Below are positions 16,672-25,302 of a stretch of DNA of 64,000 nucleotides, in pieces. Where the stretch lies: positions 208,859 through 272,858 of the forward strand of contig NZ_JADOER010000002.1 of assembly GCF_018739865.1 (NCBI RefSeq). Reading direction: 5' to 3'. Within the stretch, counting starts at the first letter, position 1. Every line of letters starts with the position of its first letter. The stretch is from Leptothoe kymatousa TAU-MAC 1615 (GTDB taxonomy: Bacteria; Cyanobacteriota; Cyanobacteriia; Phormidesmidales; Phormidesmidaceae). The notes beneath the pieces were generated by a model. It worked only from the letters and a program-made list of their open reading frames with translations, ran no database searches and was not told where the DNA came from. The position numbers were made by a program, and so were the translations under genes.

Positions 16672-16735
16672 GGGGTGGGTTTTCAATCACTAGCGCTAAT
16701 GGCTAACCCACCCCGATGCCCCTCCCAGGAGGGGA
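16672..16735. terminator. GC-rich hairpins after hemJ
   Basis: GGGGTGGGTT/AACCCACCCC (16672-16714), then CCCCTCC/GGAGGGG (about 16719-16735). There is no clear T run, so terminator function is a guess. Confidence 0.4.
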
Positions 16736-16861
16736 AATGTTATCCCGTGGTGCTGAATGTGTTAATAAACCACTAGGAATACGAGTTCGATTGAAATGAA
16801 GTTTGGAGGGTGGGCAATGCTCACCCTTTTTCAATTTGCAGCTTCTCCACCATCTACCCCC

Positions 16862-18661
16862 ATGAGAAACCTTACAAAATCCATCCTGGCCATTGTTTGC
16901 ACCCTTTGCGCGGGGCTGATCATGACCTGGGCCAGCGTTGCCCAAACCCCGGATAAGGTGCCGGTGGCCATGGGTACCGGTGGCGCGGTGGCCTCGGTGG
17001 ATGCCGATGCTAGCCGCATTGGCATTGAGGTGCTGCGTCAGGGGGGCAACGCGGTGGATGCGGCGGTGGCGACGGCGGCGGCCCTGGGGGTGACGGATCC
17101 GTTTTCGGCGGGCATCGGCGGCGGTGGGTTTATGGTGATCTACCTGAAGGACCAGGACCGGGTGATTACGTTGGATGGCCGTGAGGAAGCGCCTGCGGCG
17201 GTGACCTCAGACCTGTTTCGAGACCTGGATGACCCAGAAGGGGGCAATTTACCCTATTTCCCTAATCGCATTAGCAGCGGCCTGGCGGTGGGTGTGCCGG
17301 GGACGCCCCTAAACTGGCAGACGGCCCTATCGCGCTATGGCACCTTTGCTTTGGCGGATGCCCTGGCTCCGGCAATTGACCTGGCGGAATCTGGGTTTAC
17401 GGTGGATGAAACCTTTGCCCAGCAGGTGGCCCGCAACCAGCCGAGGTTTTCGGCCTTTACGTCTACTAGCCAGCTCTATTTGCCCAATGGGGCACCGCCT
17501 GCGGTGGGTTCTACGTTCAAAAATCCTGATATGGCGAAGGCCTATGGGTTGCTGGCCAGTGAGGGGGTGAATAGTTTTTATCGGGGGGAGCTGGCTGGGG
17601 CGATCGCAACCACGGTCCAGTCGCCACCCACGGTCGAAAATCCTTCTTTTACCGTCCATCCGGGCACCATGACCCTCAACGATTTGGACCGCTATGAAGT
17701 GCGGGTGCGGCCGCCGGTGGTGAACGACTACCGGGGCTATCGGTTCTATGGCATGGGCCTCCCCAGCAGCGGCGGCATTACGGTGGGCCAGATTCTGGGC
17801 CGGTTGGAAAGTAGCGACCTGGGCAGCTTGGACCGGGCGGAGGCCATGCATCGGATTATTGAAGCGGAGCGGCTGGCGTTTTGCGATCGCAATGCCTACC
17901 TGGGCGATCCAGAATATGTCGATGCCCCCGTGGCCGGTCTCCTCAACACCGACTATCTGGCGACCAAATCCCTGCCATCCCAGGCGAGCGAACCCTGCAC
18001 CAGCCCCGGTGACCCGCTCCCATTCCAAACCGACCCTAGCCCCAGTTTGGCCACCCCACGTCAGCTGGCCCAAGCCAATGGCCAGGAAGGCCTTTCCACC
18101 ACCCACCTGGTCACCGCCGACGACGCTGGCAATATGGTTTCCTACACCCTCACCATTGAATCCACCGGCGGTTCGGGCATGGTGGTACCGGGCTATGGCT
18201 TTATTCTCAACAACGAGCTGACCGATTTTGACACCGCCCTGCCCCACCCCAACGCCCCCGAACCGGGCAAGCGCCCCCGCAGTAGCATGGCCCCCACCAT
18301 TGCCCTGGCCCCCGACGGCCGCATGGTGGCCTTTGGCAGCCCCGGTGGATCTACCATCATCACCACCGTGGCCGGGATCGCCACCAATTTAGTCGACTTT
18401 GACCTGGCCCTACCCCAAGCCATCAGCGCCCCGCGCCTATCCCAACGCAATGGCCCCCAAACCACCGTAGAAAAAGCGTTAGAGGGGAGCGATGTGGCCC
18501 AAAGCTTGGCCGAGCGGGGGCATCAGCTACGCTGGGTGGATGAAATCGGTGCCGCCACCGGTCTAGAAATTTGGCCCAATGGCTCCATGCAGGTCGCCGC
18601 AGAGCCCGAGCGACGGGGCGGTGGGGCGGCCCAGGTGGTGCAGCCTGCCCGTGGGGCCTAA
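16862..18661 (+). CDS. ggt: Gamma-glutamyltransferase
   Basis: Periplasmic Ntn-hydrolase acting on glutathione and gamma-glutamyl compounds. I use the ATG at 16862 (599 residues), which gives a clean signal peptide (MRNLTKSILAIVCTLCAGLI...ASVAQ); the frame is open to 16796. Motifs are GGNAVDAAVATAAALGVTDP, SAGIGGGGFMVIY, SSGGITVGQ and the autocleavage site STTHLVTAD, where the first Thr of TTH (codon 18098-18100) is expected to be the nucleophile. The small-subunit motif GSPGGSTIITTVAG is also present. The large minus-strand ORF opposite is a GC-driven shadow. Confidence 0.94.
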   Translation: MRNLTKSILAIVCTLCAGLIMTWASVAQTPDKVPVAMGTGGAVASVDADASRIGIEVLRQGGNAVDAAVATAAALGVTDPFSAGIGGGGFMVIYLKDQDRVITLDGREEAPAAVTSDLFRDLDDPEGGNLPYFPNRISSGLAVGVPGTPLNWQTALSRYGTFALADALAPAIDLAESGFTVDETFAQQVARNQPRFSAFTSTSQLYLPNGAPPAVGSTFKNPDMAKAYGLLASEGVNSFYRGELAGAIATTVQSPPTVENPSFTVHPGTMTLNDLDRYEVRVRPPVVNDYRGYRFYGMGLPSSGGITVGQILGRLESSDLGSLDRAEAMHRIIEAERLAFCDRNAYLGDPEYVDAPVAGLLNTDYLATKSLPSQASEPCTSPGDPLPFQTDPSPSLATPRQLAQANGQEGLSTTHLVTADDAGNMVSYTLTIESTGGSGMVVPGYGFILNNELTDFDTALPHPNAPEPGKRPRSSMAPTIALAPDGRMVAFGSPGGSTIITTVAGIATNLVDFDLALPQAISAPRLSQRNGPQTTVEKALEGSDVAQSLAERGHQLRWVDEIGAATGLEIWPNGSMQVAAEPERRGGGAAQVVQPARGA

Positions 18662-18910
18662 CGCCATGCTAAATTTCACAACAAACTATGGGGTTTGCCG
18701 CATATTGCCAGTACCGTGGTATCCGTGAAATCCCTTGCTCAGAGATATGTGAAATCGCCCTGTAGACAATCTAGAAACTGCATCACGCCAGATAACATCG
18801 CCAATAGCGACACATTATGCTTATTTATTGGGGATACTAGAAACAGCCATTTGAGCAACAGGGTCATCACATAAGCAAAAAAAGTACGTAACAGGGACGC
18901 GGTCTGCTAA

Positions 18911-21394
18911 GTGCTCCAAGAGTTTGACATATCAATTACAGCCGTCGGCGATGACCGATATTTAGTGCGTACAGAGCAGGTTGCGCCGGGCGTACCCCTG
19001 GCACAGGAACAGTTTCACTGGCCCATAGACGACTGGCTGGCCGAAGCTTCCACCCTCATGTACGACCCACTCCTTGGCATTCTCAAAGGGGAGTCGAGTC
19101 AGCGGTGGGCCTCTAGACCCACATACCGTTCTGGCCGCAATAACGACGGTGGGCCAGATGATAAATTACCCACCCTGGTGGGCCTTGGCCAATCTCTTTA
19201 CAACAGCCTCTTTGATCGCACCCTGCGGGATAGCTGGCTGACGGCCCAAGGCATTGCCCAGCACCGTCGCTCTCCATTGCGGTTGCGCCTGGGCCTGAAG
19301 GGAGAAAAACTACAGAAGCTGCCCTGGGAAGTGCTACACGCGAGCGATCGCCCCCTGGGCACTGGCACGGATGTTACATTTTCGCGCTATCACCTGCAGC
19401 GACGCCAGGGATATGATCGCCCAGGCTCAACCGTGCCCGATTTTGATCAGCCCCTGCGGGTGCTGATGGTGATTGCGGCACCCAACGATCAAGACCGCCT
19501 AGAACTGGCGCGGGAAGCAAAGCATCTGAAGGATGAGCTCCACCCCGTTTCCATGCGCTCTGGTGGCGACTACAATCTTTTGCCCCAGCAGCAGCTGGAC
19601 GTGCAGCTGACGGTGCTAGAACAGCCGGGCCGCGCAGAACTGACCCAAGCCCTAGAGCAGGGCCACTACCAGGCGTTGCACTATGCCGGCCATAGCAACC
19701 TGGGAAATGCAGGGGGCGACCTCTATTTGGTGAGTCGTCAGACCGGGTTGACCGAGCGCATCAGTGGTGAAGATCTGGCTGGTTTGCTGTCTAACAACGG
19801 TGTCAAGCTGGCGGTTTTAAATTCTTGCCGTGGCGCCTATGCCCAGACCGGTGGCCCGGAAGTGGGCTGGCATGAACAAAATTTGGCCCATGCCCTGGTT
19901 AACCGTGGCATCCCTGGGGTGATTGCCATGGCGGAGCGAATTCCCGATGATGTGGCGATTACGTTTACCCAACTGCTCTATCGCAACCTGAAGCAGGGCA
20001 ATCCCATTGACCTTTGTTTAAATCGGACGCGCCAGGGCTTGATTTCGGCCCATGGCTCCCACTACAGCTATTGGGCGTTGCCGATTCTGTATATGCAGCC
20101 TGGGTTTGATGGCTACCTGGCCAGTAAGCTGGGGAATGACAACAGCGCCCTCGATAAGCTGCTGATGGAGTCCGAGGCTGCGATCGCGGCCCTGGATGAG
20201 CCCCAAGATCGCAGCCAGACCAAGCCAGAAGAGGCCATTAGTCCGGCGGATGTCAATTTAGACGATGTGGTAGAAACCGTTGGGCTGGATGAAATTTTGC
20301 CCAACAATGAAGAAGATGCGGCCACTGTCCAGGAGTTAGTGAAAAAGCTGTCGCAGTCTTCCCCAGCGGGGGAGATGATGCCAGCGGATGTCGATGAACC
20401 GTTGATTCCCGATACGTTGGAAACGCCGGGTCTGGATTTATATGAACAGCTGCCCAAGAAAAATGTAACGTCCCCCGTCAGTGAGACAGACGCGACCGAG
20501 GCCACCATCTACGACGATGACATGGAGCTGGTGTCTGGCGTGGAGGGGGGCCAAACATCTTCTGCCCAGCCCAAGGTCCGTCGCCAACACATTGCCCTGG
20601 GGCTGGGGGCAGCGGCTGTTTTGGGGTTGGCCGGTGTGGGGGTGAGCGACCCCTTGAATGTCTTTAATGCGCCGCCCGTTACCCCTGACGACTCGGCCCC
20701 AGTAACCTCCTTAGAGCTGGGCAATGCGGGCCTTGCCAGCGATGATCCAGCAATTGTGGCGGCCTCCTTAGGGGCCATGGCGGCTGAGCAGGGGCCGCAG
20801 CCTACGTTGGATAAATTGATTGAATCGGGGGTGGGGGAAGACCTTACCCGAGTCTTTGCCCAGGGGCAGCTCCAGTGGGAGGTGATGAACCAGAGTTCGT
20901 TTATTGACGATGCCTTTGGCCCTGATAATGCTATGCGGTCGTGGGAATATGCCCTGGAGCTGAAGCCGAAGTGGTTAGCCGCCCAGGTGGCTGTTGGGGT
21001 GACCTATTATGAGCAGCAGCGCTTGCAGGATGCCATTGACGTTTGGGAAGCCGCGTTGGCGAATAATGGGAATGGCCAGGAGATTCCCATTCCGCCCCTG
21101 CATCGTACGGGGCAGATTGTTAAAATTCCCAATGAACCGACAAAACTCCATGCCAATATTGGCTTGGCCATGGCCTATTACCAGCAGGCAGAACAAGAGC
21201 TAGACGACACTGAAAAGGATGTGAAACTGGCCCTAGCTAAAAACTATTGGGAAGATGCGGTAAAAGCTGCCAGTAATCGGGAAATTACCGTGGAAACGGT
21301 GGTGACATCCCACTGGCTTTGGTCGGAAAAAGCCAGTATCGATTGGAGCGATGCCAATAATGCGATCGCAAATTATGTCAGCCAGGCAAACTAG
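18911..21394 (+). CDS. CHAT-domain (caspase-like) protein with membrane anchor and TPR-like C-terminus
   Basis: An 827-residue protein from a GTG. The CHAT protease domain (about residues 120-400) shows the expected catalytic His in LHYAGHSNLG and Cys in VLNSCRGAYAQ, and ends WALPILYMQPGF. An acidic linker of about 150 residues follows, then a hydrophobic helix near residue 550 (IALGLGAAAVLGLAGVGV), and a C-terminal helical region with TPR-like units (WEYALELKPKWLAAQVAVGVTYYEQQRLQDAIDVWE). CHAT proteins can be proteases that respond to other signals, some in defence or cell death. No partner gene is adjacent. Confidence 0.85.
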   Translation: MLQEFDISITAVGDDRYLVRTEQVAPGVPLAQEQFHWPIDDWLAEASTLMYDPLLGILKGESSQRWASRPTYRSGRNNDGGPDDKLPTLVGLGQSLYNSLFDRTLRDSWLTAQGIAQHRRSPLRLRLGLKGEKLQKLPWEVLHASDRPLGTGTDVTFSRYHLQRRQGYDRPGSTVPDFDQPLRVLMVIAAPNDQDRLELAREAKHLKDELHPVSMRSGGDYNLLPQQQLDVQLTVLEQPGRAELTQALEQGHYQALHYAGHSNLGNAGGDLYLVSRQTGLTERISGEDLAGLLSNNGVKLAVLNSCRGAYAQTGGPEVGWHEQNLAHALVNRGIPGVIAMAERIPDDVAITFTQLLYRNLKQGNPIDLCLNRTRQGLISAHGSHYSYWALPILYMQPGFDGYLASKLGNDNSALDKLLMESEAAIAALDEPQDRSQTKPEEAISPADVNLDDVVETVGLDEILPNNEEDAATVQELVKKLSQSSPAGEMMPADVDEPLIPDTLETPGLDLYEQLPKKNVTSPVSETDATEATIYDDDMELVSGVEGGQTSSAQPKVRRQHIALGLGAAAVLGLAGVGVSDPLNVFNAPPVTPDDSAPVTSLELGNAGLASDDPAIVAASLGAMAAEQGPQPTLDKLIESGVGEDLTRVFAQGQLQWEVMNQSSFIDDAFGPDNAMRSWEYALELKPKWLAAQVAVGVTYYEQQRLQDAIDVWEAALANNGNGQEIPIPPLHRTGQIVKIPNEPTKLHANIGLAMAYYQQAEQELDDTEKDVKLALAKNYWEDAVKAASNREITVETVVTSHWLWSEKASIDWSDANNAIANYVSQAN

Positions 21395-21447
21395 CTATTG
21401 CACGGTCTGTTTACCTGGTTGATTCGACAATCGACTGATCCAAATAC

Positions 21448-21490
21448 AAAAGGGATGAGCCATGGCAACATGACCCATCCCTTTTAATAT
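21448..21490 (+). terminator. Terminator of the CHAT-domain gene
   Basis: AAAAGGGATG/CATCCCTTTT, a 10-bp stem with a short loop and T run, about 55 bp after the stop codon. Confidence 0.75.
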
Positions 21491-21593
21491 TTATCCACAA
21501 TATTTATTCGGTTCTACTGATAGTTACGGGGCTAAGACTGTTAGAAATCGAGTCTCCCATCGATGGTCTTTCAATCATTTCATTAGCCCACGG

Positions 21594-21749
21594 CTAGTTC
21601 AGTCTTCCTGGCTGTCGATATTCCTTGGCCCAACAGCGTTCCAAGTAAGAAATGGTGTGCCTCTGCCAAAATTTAAAGGGGCTAAATACGGTTTGATAAT
21701 GAGGATCAAAAACTGGCTGTTGCAAGTACTGCCAAAACGGAAATTTCAT
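21594..21749 (-). CDS. Candidate 51-residue small protein
   Basis: An ATG ORF of 51 codons, MKFPFWQYLQQPVFDPHYQT..., rich in aromatic residues (F, W, Y, H) with a basic C-terminus. Composition is protein-like and no other feature explains this part of the 860-bp gap. No Shine-Dalgarno sequence is seen and I know of no family. Confidence is limited. Confidence 0.4.
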   Translation of the reverse strand: MKFPFWQYLQQPVFDPHYQTVFSPFKFWQRHTISYLERCWAKEYRQPGRLN

Positions 21750-21981
21750 TATTTATCGACTCAAAAAATTAAACGAGATTATTGATAATCAAAAGCTAGA
21801 TGTAAACGGAAACAACAACCCTAAATAATACTTACCCATAACTTCGAAACAGCTATCAGGTAAGTTAGGAAAACTTGAAATATATGTTTCCAATAACGGC
21901 CACTTTAATCCTTATTACATCTATATTCTTTGATCTGAAACCTATTCTCCTTCAGTATAAACACCTTATTTTTGGCCGACT

Positions 21982-22040
21982 AACTGTTGTTCCCAACTTG
22001 GAAAATTACTTCACGCAGCTTTAAAAAAAACAACAGTTAG
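21982..22040. repeat. 12-bp inverted repeat with a long loop
   Basis: CTAACTGTTGTT and AACAACAGTTAG are perfect complements about 35 nt apart in an AT-rich non-coding stretch. A second hairpin, CCTATGCAA/TTGCATAGG, is at about 22078-22105. Together they could be an untranslated RNA; nothing else is seen from 21750 to 22190. Confidence 0.35.
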
Positions 22041-22191
22041 GACCGAGTAAGAAATTTCTTTAAGTTGATTTTGAAGCCTATGCAATTTGCAAATTTTGCA
22101 TAGGTCTATTTGGAAACAACATAGTTAAAACAATGCTGAAGTTCTAATGTCTTAATGGTGTCGTTGGGCTATTAAAAAAAGCTGAGGGCCA

Positions 22192-22222
22192 TAAAAAAAG
22201 CACCCGCTTAAAACGGATGCTT
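22192..22222 (-). terminator. Terminator of ssrA
   Basis: Minus strand AAGCATCCG...CGGGTGCTT stem (one mismatch) followed by seven T, about 30 bp after the tmRNA 3' end. Confidence 0.8.
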
Positions 22223-22252
22223 GCAAATACATTATGTATTTGGATCTATAAA

Positions 22253-22641
22253 TGGAGCTGACGGGAGTCGAACCCGTGTCCGCCCTGAGTAATAACACGC
22301 CACTCATTCACAGGCTTAGCCTATCTAATCCTCTAGGCGGGAACCGTCCATTATCCCGGACAATGGGATGCTCTGGTAAAGGTCTTTATCAGGTCTCTCA
22401 CCAGAGAAATTAACCTGATGCATCCGTTGGGGTTAGGCTCACTGTCCTTAACGGAGTCAAACTGTGAGCGCTCGAACCGTAAGAGGTTTTTAGGCAGCAG
22501 CTACAGCTACTTGCTTACGAGCAAAAGGTACGATGTTGTTTGCATCTGTATTTAGTTGAGCCTGTATTTGCGAGAGGTGACTCACTCTCGGCCTGTATCA
22601 CAACGCGACTTTCGTCAAAACGTCGAAACCGTTACAGCCCC
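22253..22641 (-). ncRNA. ssrA: tmRNA
   Basis: One-piece tmRNA that rescues stalled ribosomes and tags the unfinished protein for proteolysis. The 5' end GGGGCTGTAACGGTTTCGACG and 3' end GGTTCGACTCCCGTCAGCTCC pair as the tRNA-Ala-like acceptor, with T-arm GTTCGACTCC. The coding part gives the tag ANNIVPFARKQVAVAA followed by TAA, typical of cyanobacteria. The 3' CCA after the discriminator base is not encoded. Pseudoknot stems follow the tag. Confidence 0.97.
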
Positions 22642-22921
22642 CTAAAGTTATCCATTGGTATGGATAAAAGCTAAAGCGCTATAAACCAATACTAGCCTGG
22701 GAATTATAAAATCGGCGACCTATGGTTACAATTTGTCTAATCTTTTAAGGCCATGTAAAGCGCAGGCCATTATCGGACTGATTAGCTTTAATAAACTAAA
22801 TCGGTTGTCTTTTAACTTATAATTGTTGAGATATTTGTATCGCCTAAGCCTCGAAATGCGACGGAGATCATAGACGAGTGCCACAGGCATTACTTCACTT
22901 AGTAGTAGGGGTTATAAGGTT

Positions 22922-23350
22922 ATGAGCAGCGACGCAGCGGAAACCACAAGCACATCAGAATCACAGAAATCAACTTCCAGCACCCGTGCAACCCGTAAGA
23001 AGTCTTCTACATCCTCTGCTGCTAAGAGCGGCGGCATTGTAAAGGCTGAGAAGAATGAAATTATTGTCTTGGAAGATAATACCCGCGTGGTAGAGACCAA
23101 TACACTGCCAAACAACCGTCCCATCACTGTTAGTGAGGTTGAGGTGGTGCACAATTTGTCTTCGGCGGGCGTCCGTCCAGTCATGGCAGATAGTTTCGAA
23201 ATTGCTAGCACTGACCACCTTCCGGGCCATCGCCCTGTGGCGGTTAGTACCCTTGTGGTTTCTGACTTGGAAACACTGCCTGGTAACCGTCCCATTGCAT
23301 CTAACGACATTGACGAAGATGCCGGCGCACTAATGGGCTATCTCGACTAA
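22922..23350 (+). CDS. Conserved cyanobacterial hypothetical protein with NRPI repeats
   Basis: A 142-residue protein. Residues 1-40 are low-complexity Ser/Thr/Lys/Ala. The rest carries a repeated motif of the type xLPxNRPI (TLPNNRPITV, HLPGHRPVAV, TLPGNRPIAS) about every 25-45 residues. The start has no obvious ribosome binding site. It sits between ssrA (divergent) and an ABC ATPase (convergent), sharing a perfect 52-bp palindrome at the 3' end with the latter. The protein looks like a cyanobacteria-specific family of unknown role. Confidence 0.65.
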   Translation: MSSDAAETTSTSESQKSTSSTRATRKKSSTSSAAKSGGIVKAEKNEIIVLEDNTRVVETNTLPNNRPITVSEVEVVHNLSSAGVRPVMADSFEIASTDHLPGHRPVAVSTLVVSDLETLPGNRPIASNDIDEDAGALMGYLD

Positions 23351-23373
23351 CACCCTAATATCGGGCTATTGCG

Positions 23374-23425
23374 GCCCATAACGCTGTAGGGGGTCTGCAT
23401 GCAGACCCCCTACAGCGTTATGGGC
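23374..23425. terminator. 52-bp perfect palindrome between convergent genes
   Basis: Arms 23374-23399 and 23400-23425 are exact reverse complements (26 bp each) with no spacer, reading GCCCATAACGCTGTAGGGGG... into the centre TGCATGCA. It lies between the stops at 23350 and 23437, so a shared bidirectional terminator is likely. Confidence 0.7.
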
Positions 23426-23436
23426 GGTTTTATGCT

Positions 23437-24291
23437 TTAGTCCAAGTTGTGGCCCGTCAGTTCGACGAAGATGTCTTCTAAATTGGATGGGCGGGTCATC
23501 ATGCCGGTTTTATCGGGTTGTTCATCCAGATATTGATTGGCGTCTTTTAGGGTGGGGAAGAAGGTGTAGCTCCAGCGATCGTCGGTTTGTTTCATGACGA
23601 TGCCTTCGCCATGCTGCGATCTCAGCTCCTCCAAGGTGCCCATTTCAATCAGCGCCCCCTGGTCCATGATGCCGATGCGATCGCATAGGTACTCCACCTC
23701 TTCCATATAGTGGGTGGTGAGCAACATGGTCATGCCCTTTTGCTTGTTGAGGTCCAAAATAATTTCCCACAGCCGCCGCCGAGTTTGCGGGTCGAGGCCC
23801 ACCGTCGGTTCATCTAAAAATAAGATTTTTGGCTGATGGAGTAGGGCTCGGGCGATCTGCAACCGTCGTTTCATCCCGCCAGATAGGGTTTTCACCTTAT
23901 CCCCCCGGCGGTCCCCCAGTTCCACATAGTCGAGCCACTGGTCAATATCTTGCTGCCGTTGAGGATTGGGCAGGTGATGCATGCGGCCATGGAACTCCAT
24001 GTTTTCCCACACCGATAAATCACCGTCTACGCTAGTCTGCTGCAGCACCACCCCAATTTGGCTGCGCACCTGGGCCTTTTGCCGTTGCACATCGTAGCCA
24101 GAGACTACGATATCTCCCTGGGTGGCTCGGGTCAGGGTGGTGACCATCCGAATTGTGGTAGATTTACCCGCACCATTAGGCCCGAGTAATCCAAAAATTT
24201 CCCCTGGTTGAATCGTCAGGGATAGATCGTTCACCACACAGGTGTTGTTATAGACTTTGTGAACGTTACGCAGGCAAACGGCCGCCACCAT
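23437..24291 (-). CDS. ABC-2 type transporter ATP-binding protein
   Basis: A 284-residue ATPase of the daunorubicin-resistance/ABC-2 export type. Walker A is GPNGAGKST (about 37-45), signature LSGGMKRRLQIARALL, Walker B ILFLDEPTVGLDP and H-loop LTTHYMEEVEYLCDRI. The C-terminal region (EDIFVELTGHNLD) is typical of this subfamily. The matching ABC-2 permease is not next to it. The substrate cannot be told from sequence. Confidence 0.9.
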   Translation of the reverse strand: MVAAVCLRNVHKVYNNTCVVNDLSLTIQPGEIFGLLGPNGAGKSTTIRMVTTLTRATQGDIVVSGYDVQRQKAQVRSQIGVVLQQTSVDGDLSVWENMEFHGRMHHLPNPQRQQDIDQWLDYVELGDRRGDKVKTLSGGMKRRLQIARALLHQPKILFLDEPTVGLDPQTRRRLWEIILDLNKQKGMTMLLTTHYMEEVEYLCDRIGIMDQGALIEMGTLEELRSQHGEGIVMKQTDDRWSYTFFPTLKDANQYLDEQPDKTGMMTRPSNLEDIFVELTGHNLD

Positions 24292-24452
24292 GGATGTTTT
24301 GTTTTAGAAAGTGTCGTTACAGAGATAGAGGGCATGGTCGTTCTGGCAAAACCGACGCCCCACAGCTCAGATCATACCGGGGATTAGTAACGCTATAGAT
24401 AAGTCTGTCGCCGGATCCGGTGGTAAAACCTTAATACCCATGCTTAACGCCC

Positions 24453-24770
24453 ATGCGCGCCAAGATTGAAAACCAGGTTCTATTGATTCACCACGAGGAT
24501 GTGCCGCCCTATAAAAAGCAGGGGTCAGTGGTGCGCAATAGCTATTTTTGGGCGCTCAAGTCCATTGCCGATCGCGCCGGGTTTTATAAAGATTGGGAGT
24601 TTGACGAAACGGTTTGGATTGCCCTAACGCGTATGCTGATGTCCTTTACGGAGTCTGGCTATTTAGGCTACCGGGAGACGGTGCTGGAGTTTCATCCAGA
24701 TGTGCAAATTCCGGCGGAGCTTAAGGTTGTGTCCACCTGGGCCGAACCCCAAGACGAGGACGACCCATAG
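24453..24770 (+). CDS. Conserved cyanobacterial hypothetical protein
   Basis: A 105-residue soluble protein (MRAKIENQVLLIHHEDVPPYKKQ...) with a tryptophan-rich centre and acidic end (WAEPQDEDDP). No named domain is recognised. It is divergent from the ABC ATPase at 23437-24291 with about 160 bp between. Start chosen as the first ATG in frame. Confidence 0.6.
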   Translation: MRAKIENQVLLIHHEDVPPYKKQGSVVRNSYFWALKSIADRAGFYKDWEFDETVWIALTRMLMSFTESGYLGYRETVLEFHPDVQIPAELKVVSTWAEPQDEDDP

Positions 24771-24993
24771 GCCAAAAAAAAGGACAAGCTCAAGCTTGCC
24801 CAAGGATTCTCTGACTGAACGAACAAAAATAGCTTTAACCATGTCGGCTGGGATAGCGCGTATCCCTTCGTAGCGTGAAGCCACATACCGACGGGCAAAT
24901 TGTCTGATACTTCAGGCAACCTGAAATATCAGGACATTTGCTTATCTACTGGAGATTGTTGATATCTCACGGTGACCTGAATGGCTCAGGTGA

Positions 24994-25137
24994 TTACATA
25001 ATACCTAGCTGAGAAAGGATGCCCTGACCAGTCATTAGTTCAGTTGCAAGACCAATGATGAAGCCGAGCATGGCCAGACGACCATTCCAGTTTTCAGCGA
25101 TTTGAGTAAAGCCAAACTTTGCGTTTTCTTCTGCCAT
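24994..25137 (-). CDS. High-light-inducible (one-helix, CAB/ELIP/HLIP) protein
   Basis: A 47-residue protein, too short for usual gene finders. It has the chlorophyll-binding helix NWNGRLAMLGFIIGLATELMTGQGIL, with the ExxNxRxAM(x)GF core (AENWNGRLAMLGF). HLIPs sit in the thylakoid, bind chlorophyll and carotenoid, and protect photosystem assembly under excess light. AAGGA stands about 11 nt before the ATG. A direct repeat resembling the RpaB-binding HLR1 element is 45 bp upstream (25183-25198), consistent with light-stress control. Confidence 0.93.
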   Translation of the reverse strand: MAEENAKFGFTQIAENWNGRLAMLGFIIGLATELMTGQGILSQLGIM

Positions 25138-25182
25138 GATTAGGTGAGTCCTTCAAACGAAACATTGCGACCTTTTAAGCCG

Positions 25183-25198
25183 TGTAACTAAATGTTAA
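25183..25198 (-). promoter_or_regulatory. HLR1-like RpaB site upstream of the HLIP gene
   Basis: Minus strand TTAACA-TTTA-GTTACA: two direct hexamers with a 4-nt gap, matching the HLR1 consensus (G/T)TTACA-N4-(G/T)TTACA with one or two mismatches in the distal half. HLR1 sites are known upstream of hli genes. Confidence 0.5.
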
Positions 25199-25302
25199 TC
25201 GCTATTTTTTGAATCGGCAATGTCGGTTGGAAAAAACTTGGATAAGCCTTGTGTAAAGGGTTTCAGATGTTCCTGATGAACCTTTTTTCGGTTGTTGGAC
25301 GG

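Noticed and set aside
17327-18247. 306-codon minus-strand ORF inside ggt
   Set aside because: Opposite a well-supported gamma-glutamyltransferase; composition is a mirror of GC-rich codons and no domain is recognisable.
22253-22330. tRNA gene
   Set aside because: The tRNA-like end with GGTTCGACTCC belongs to the tmRNA; no anticodon arm is present.
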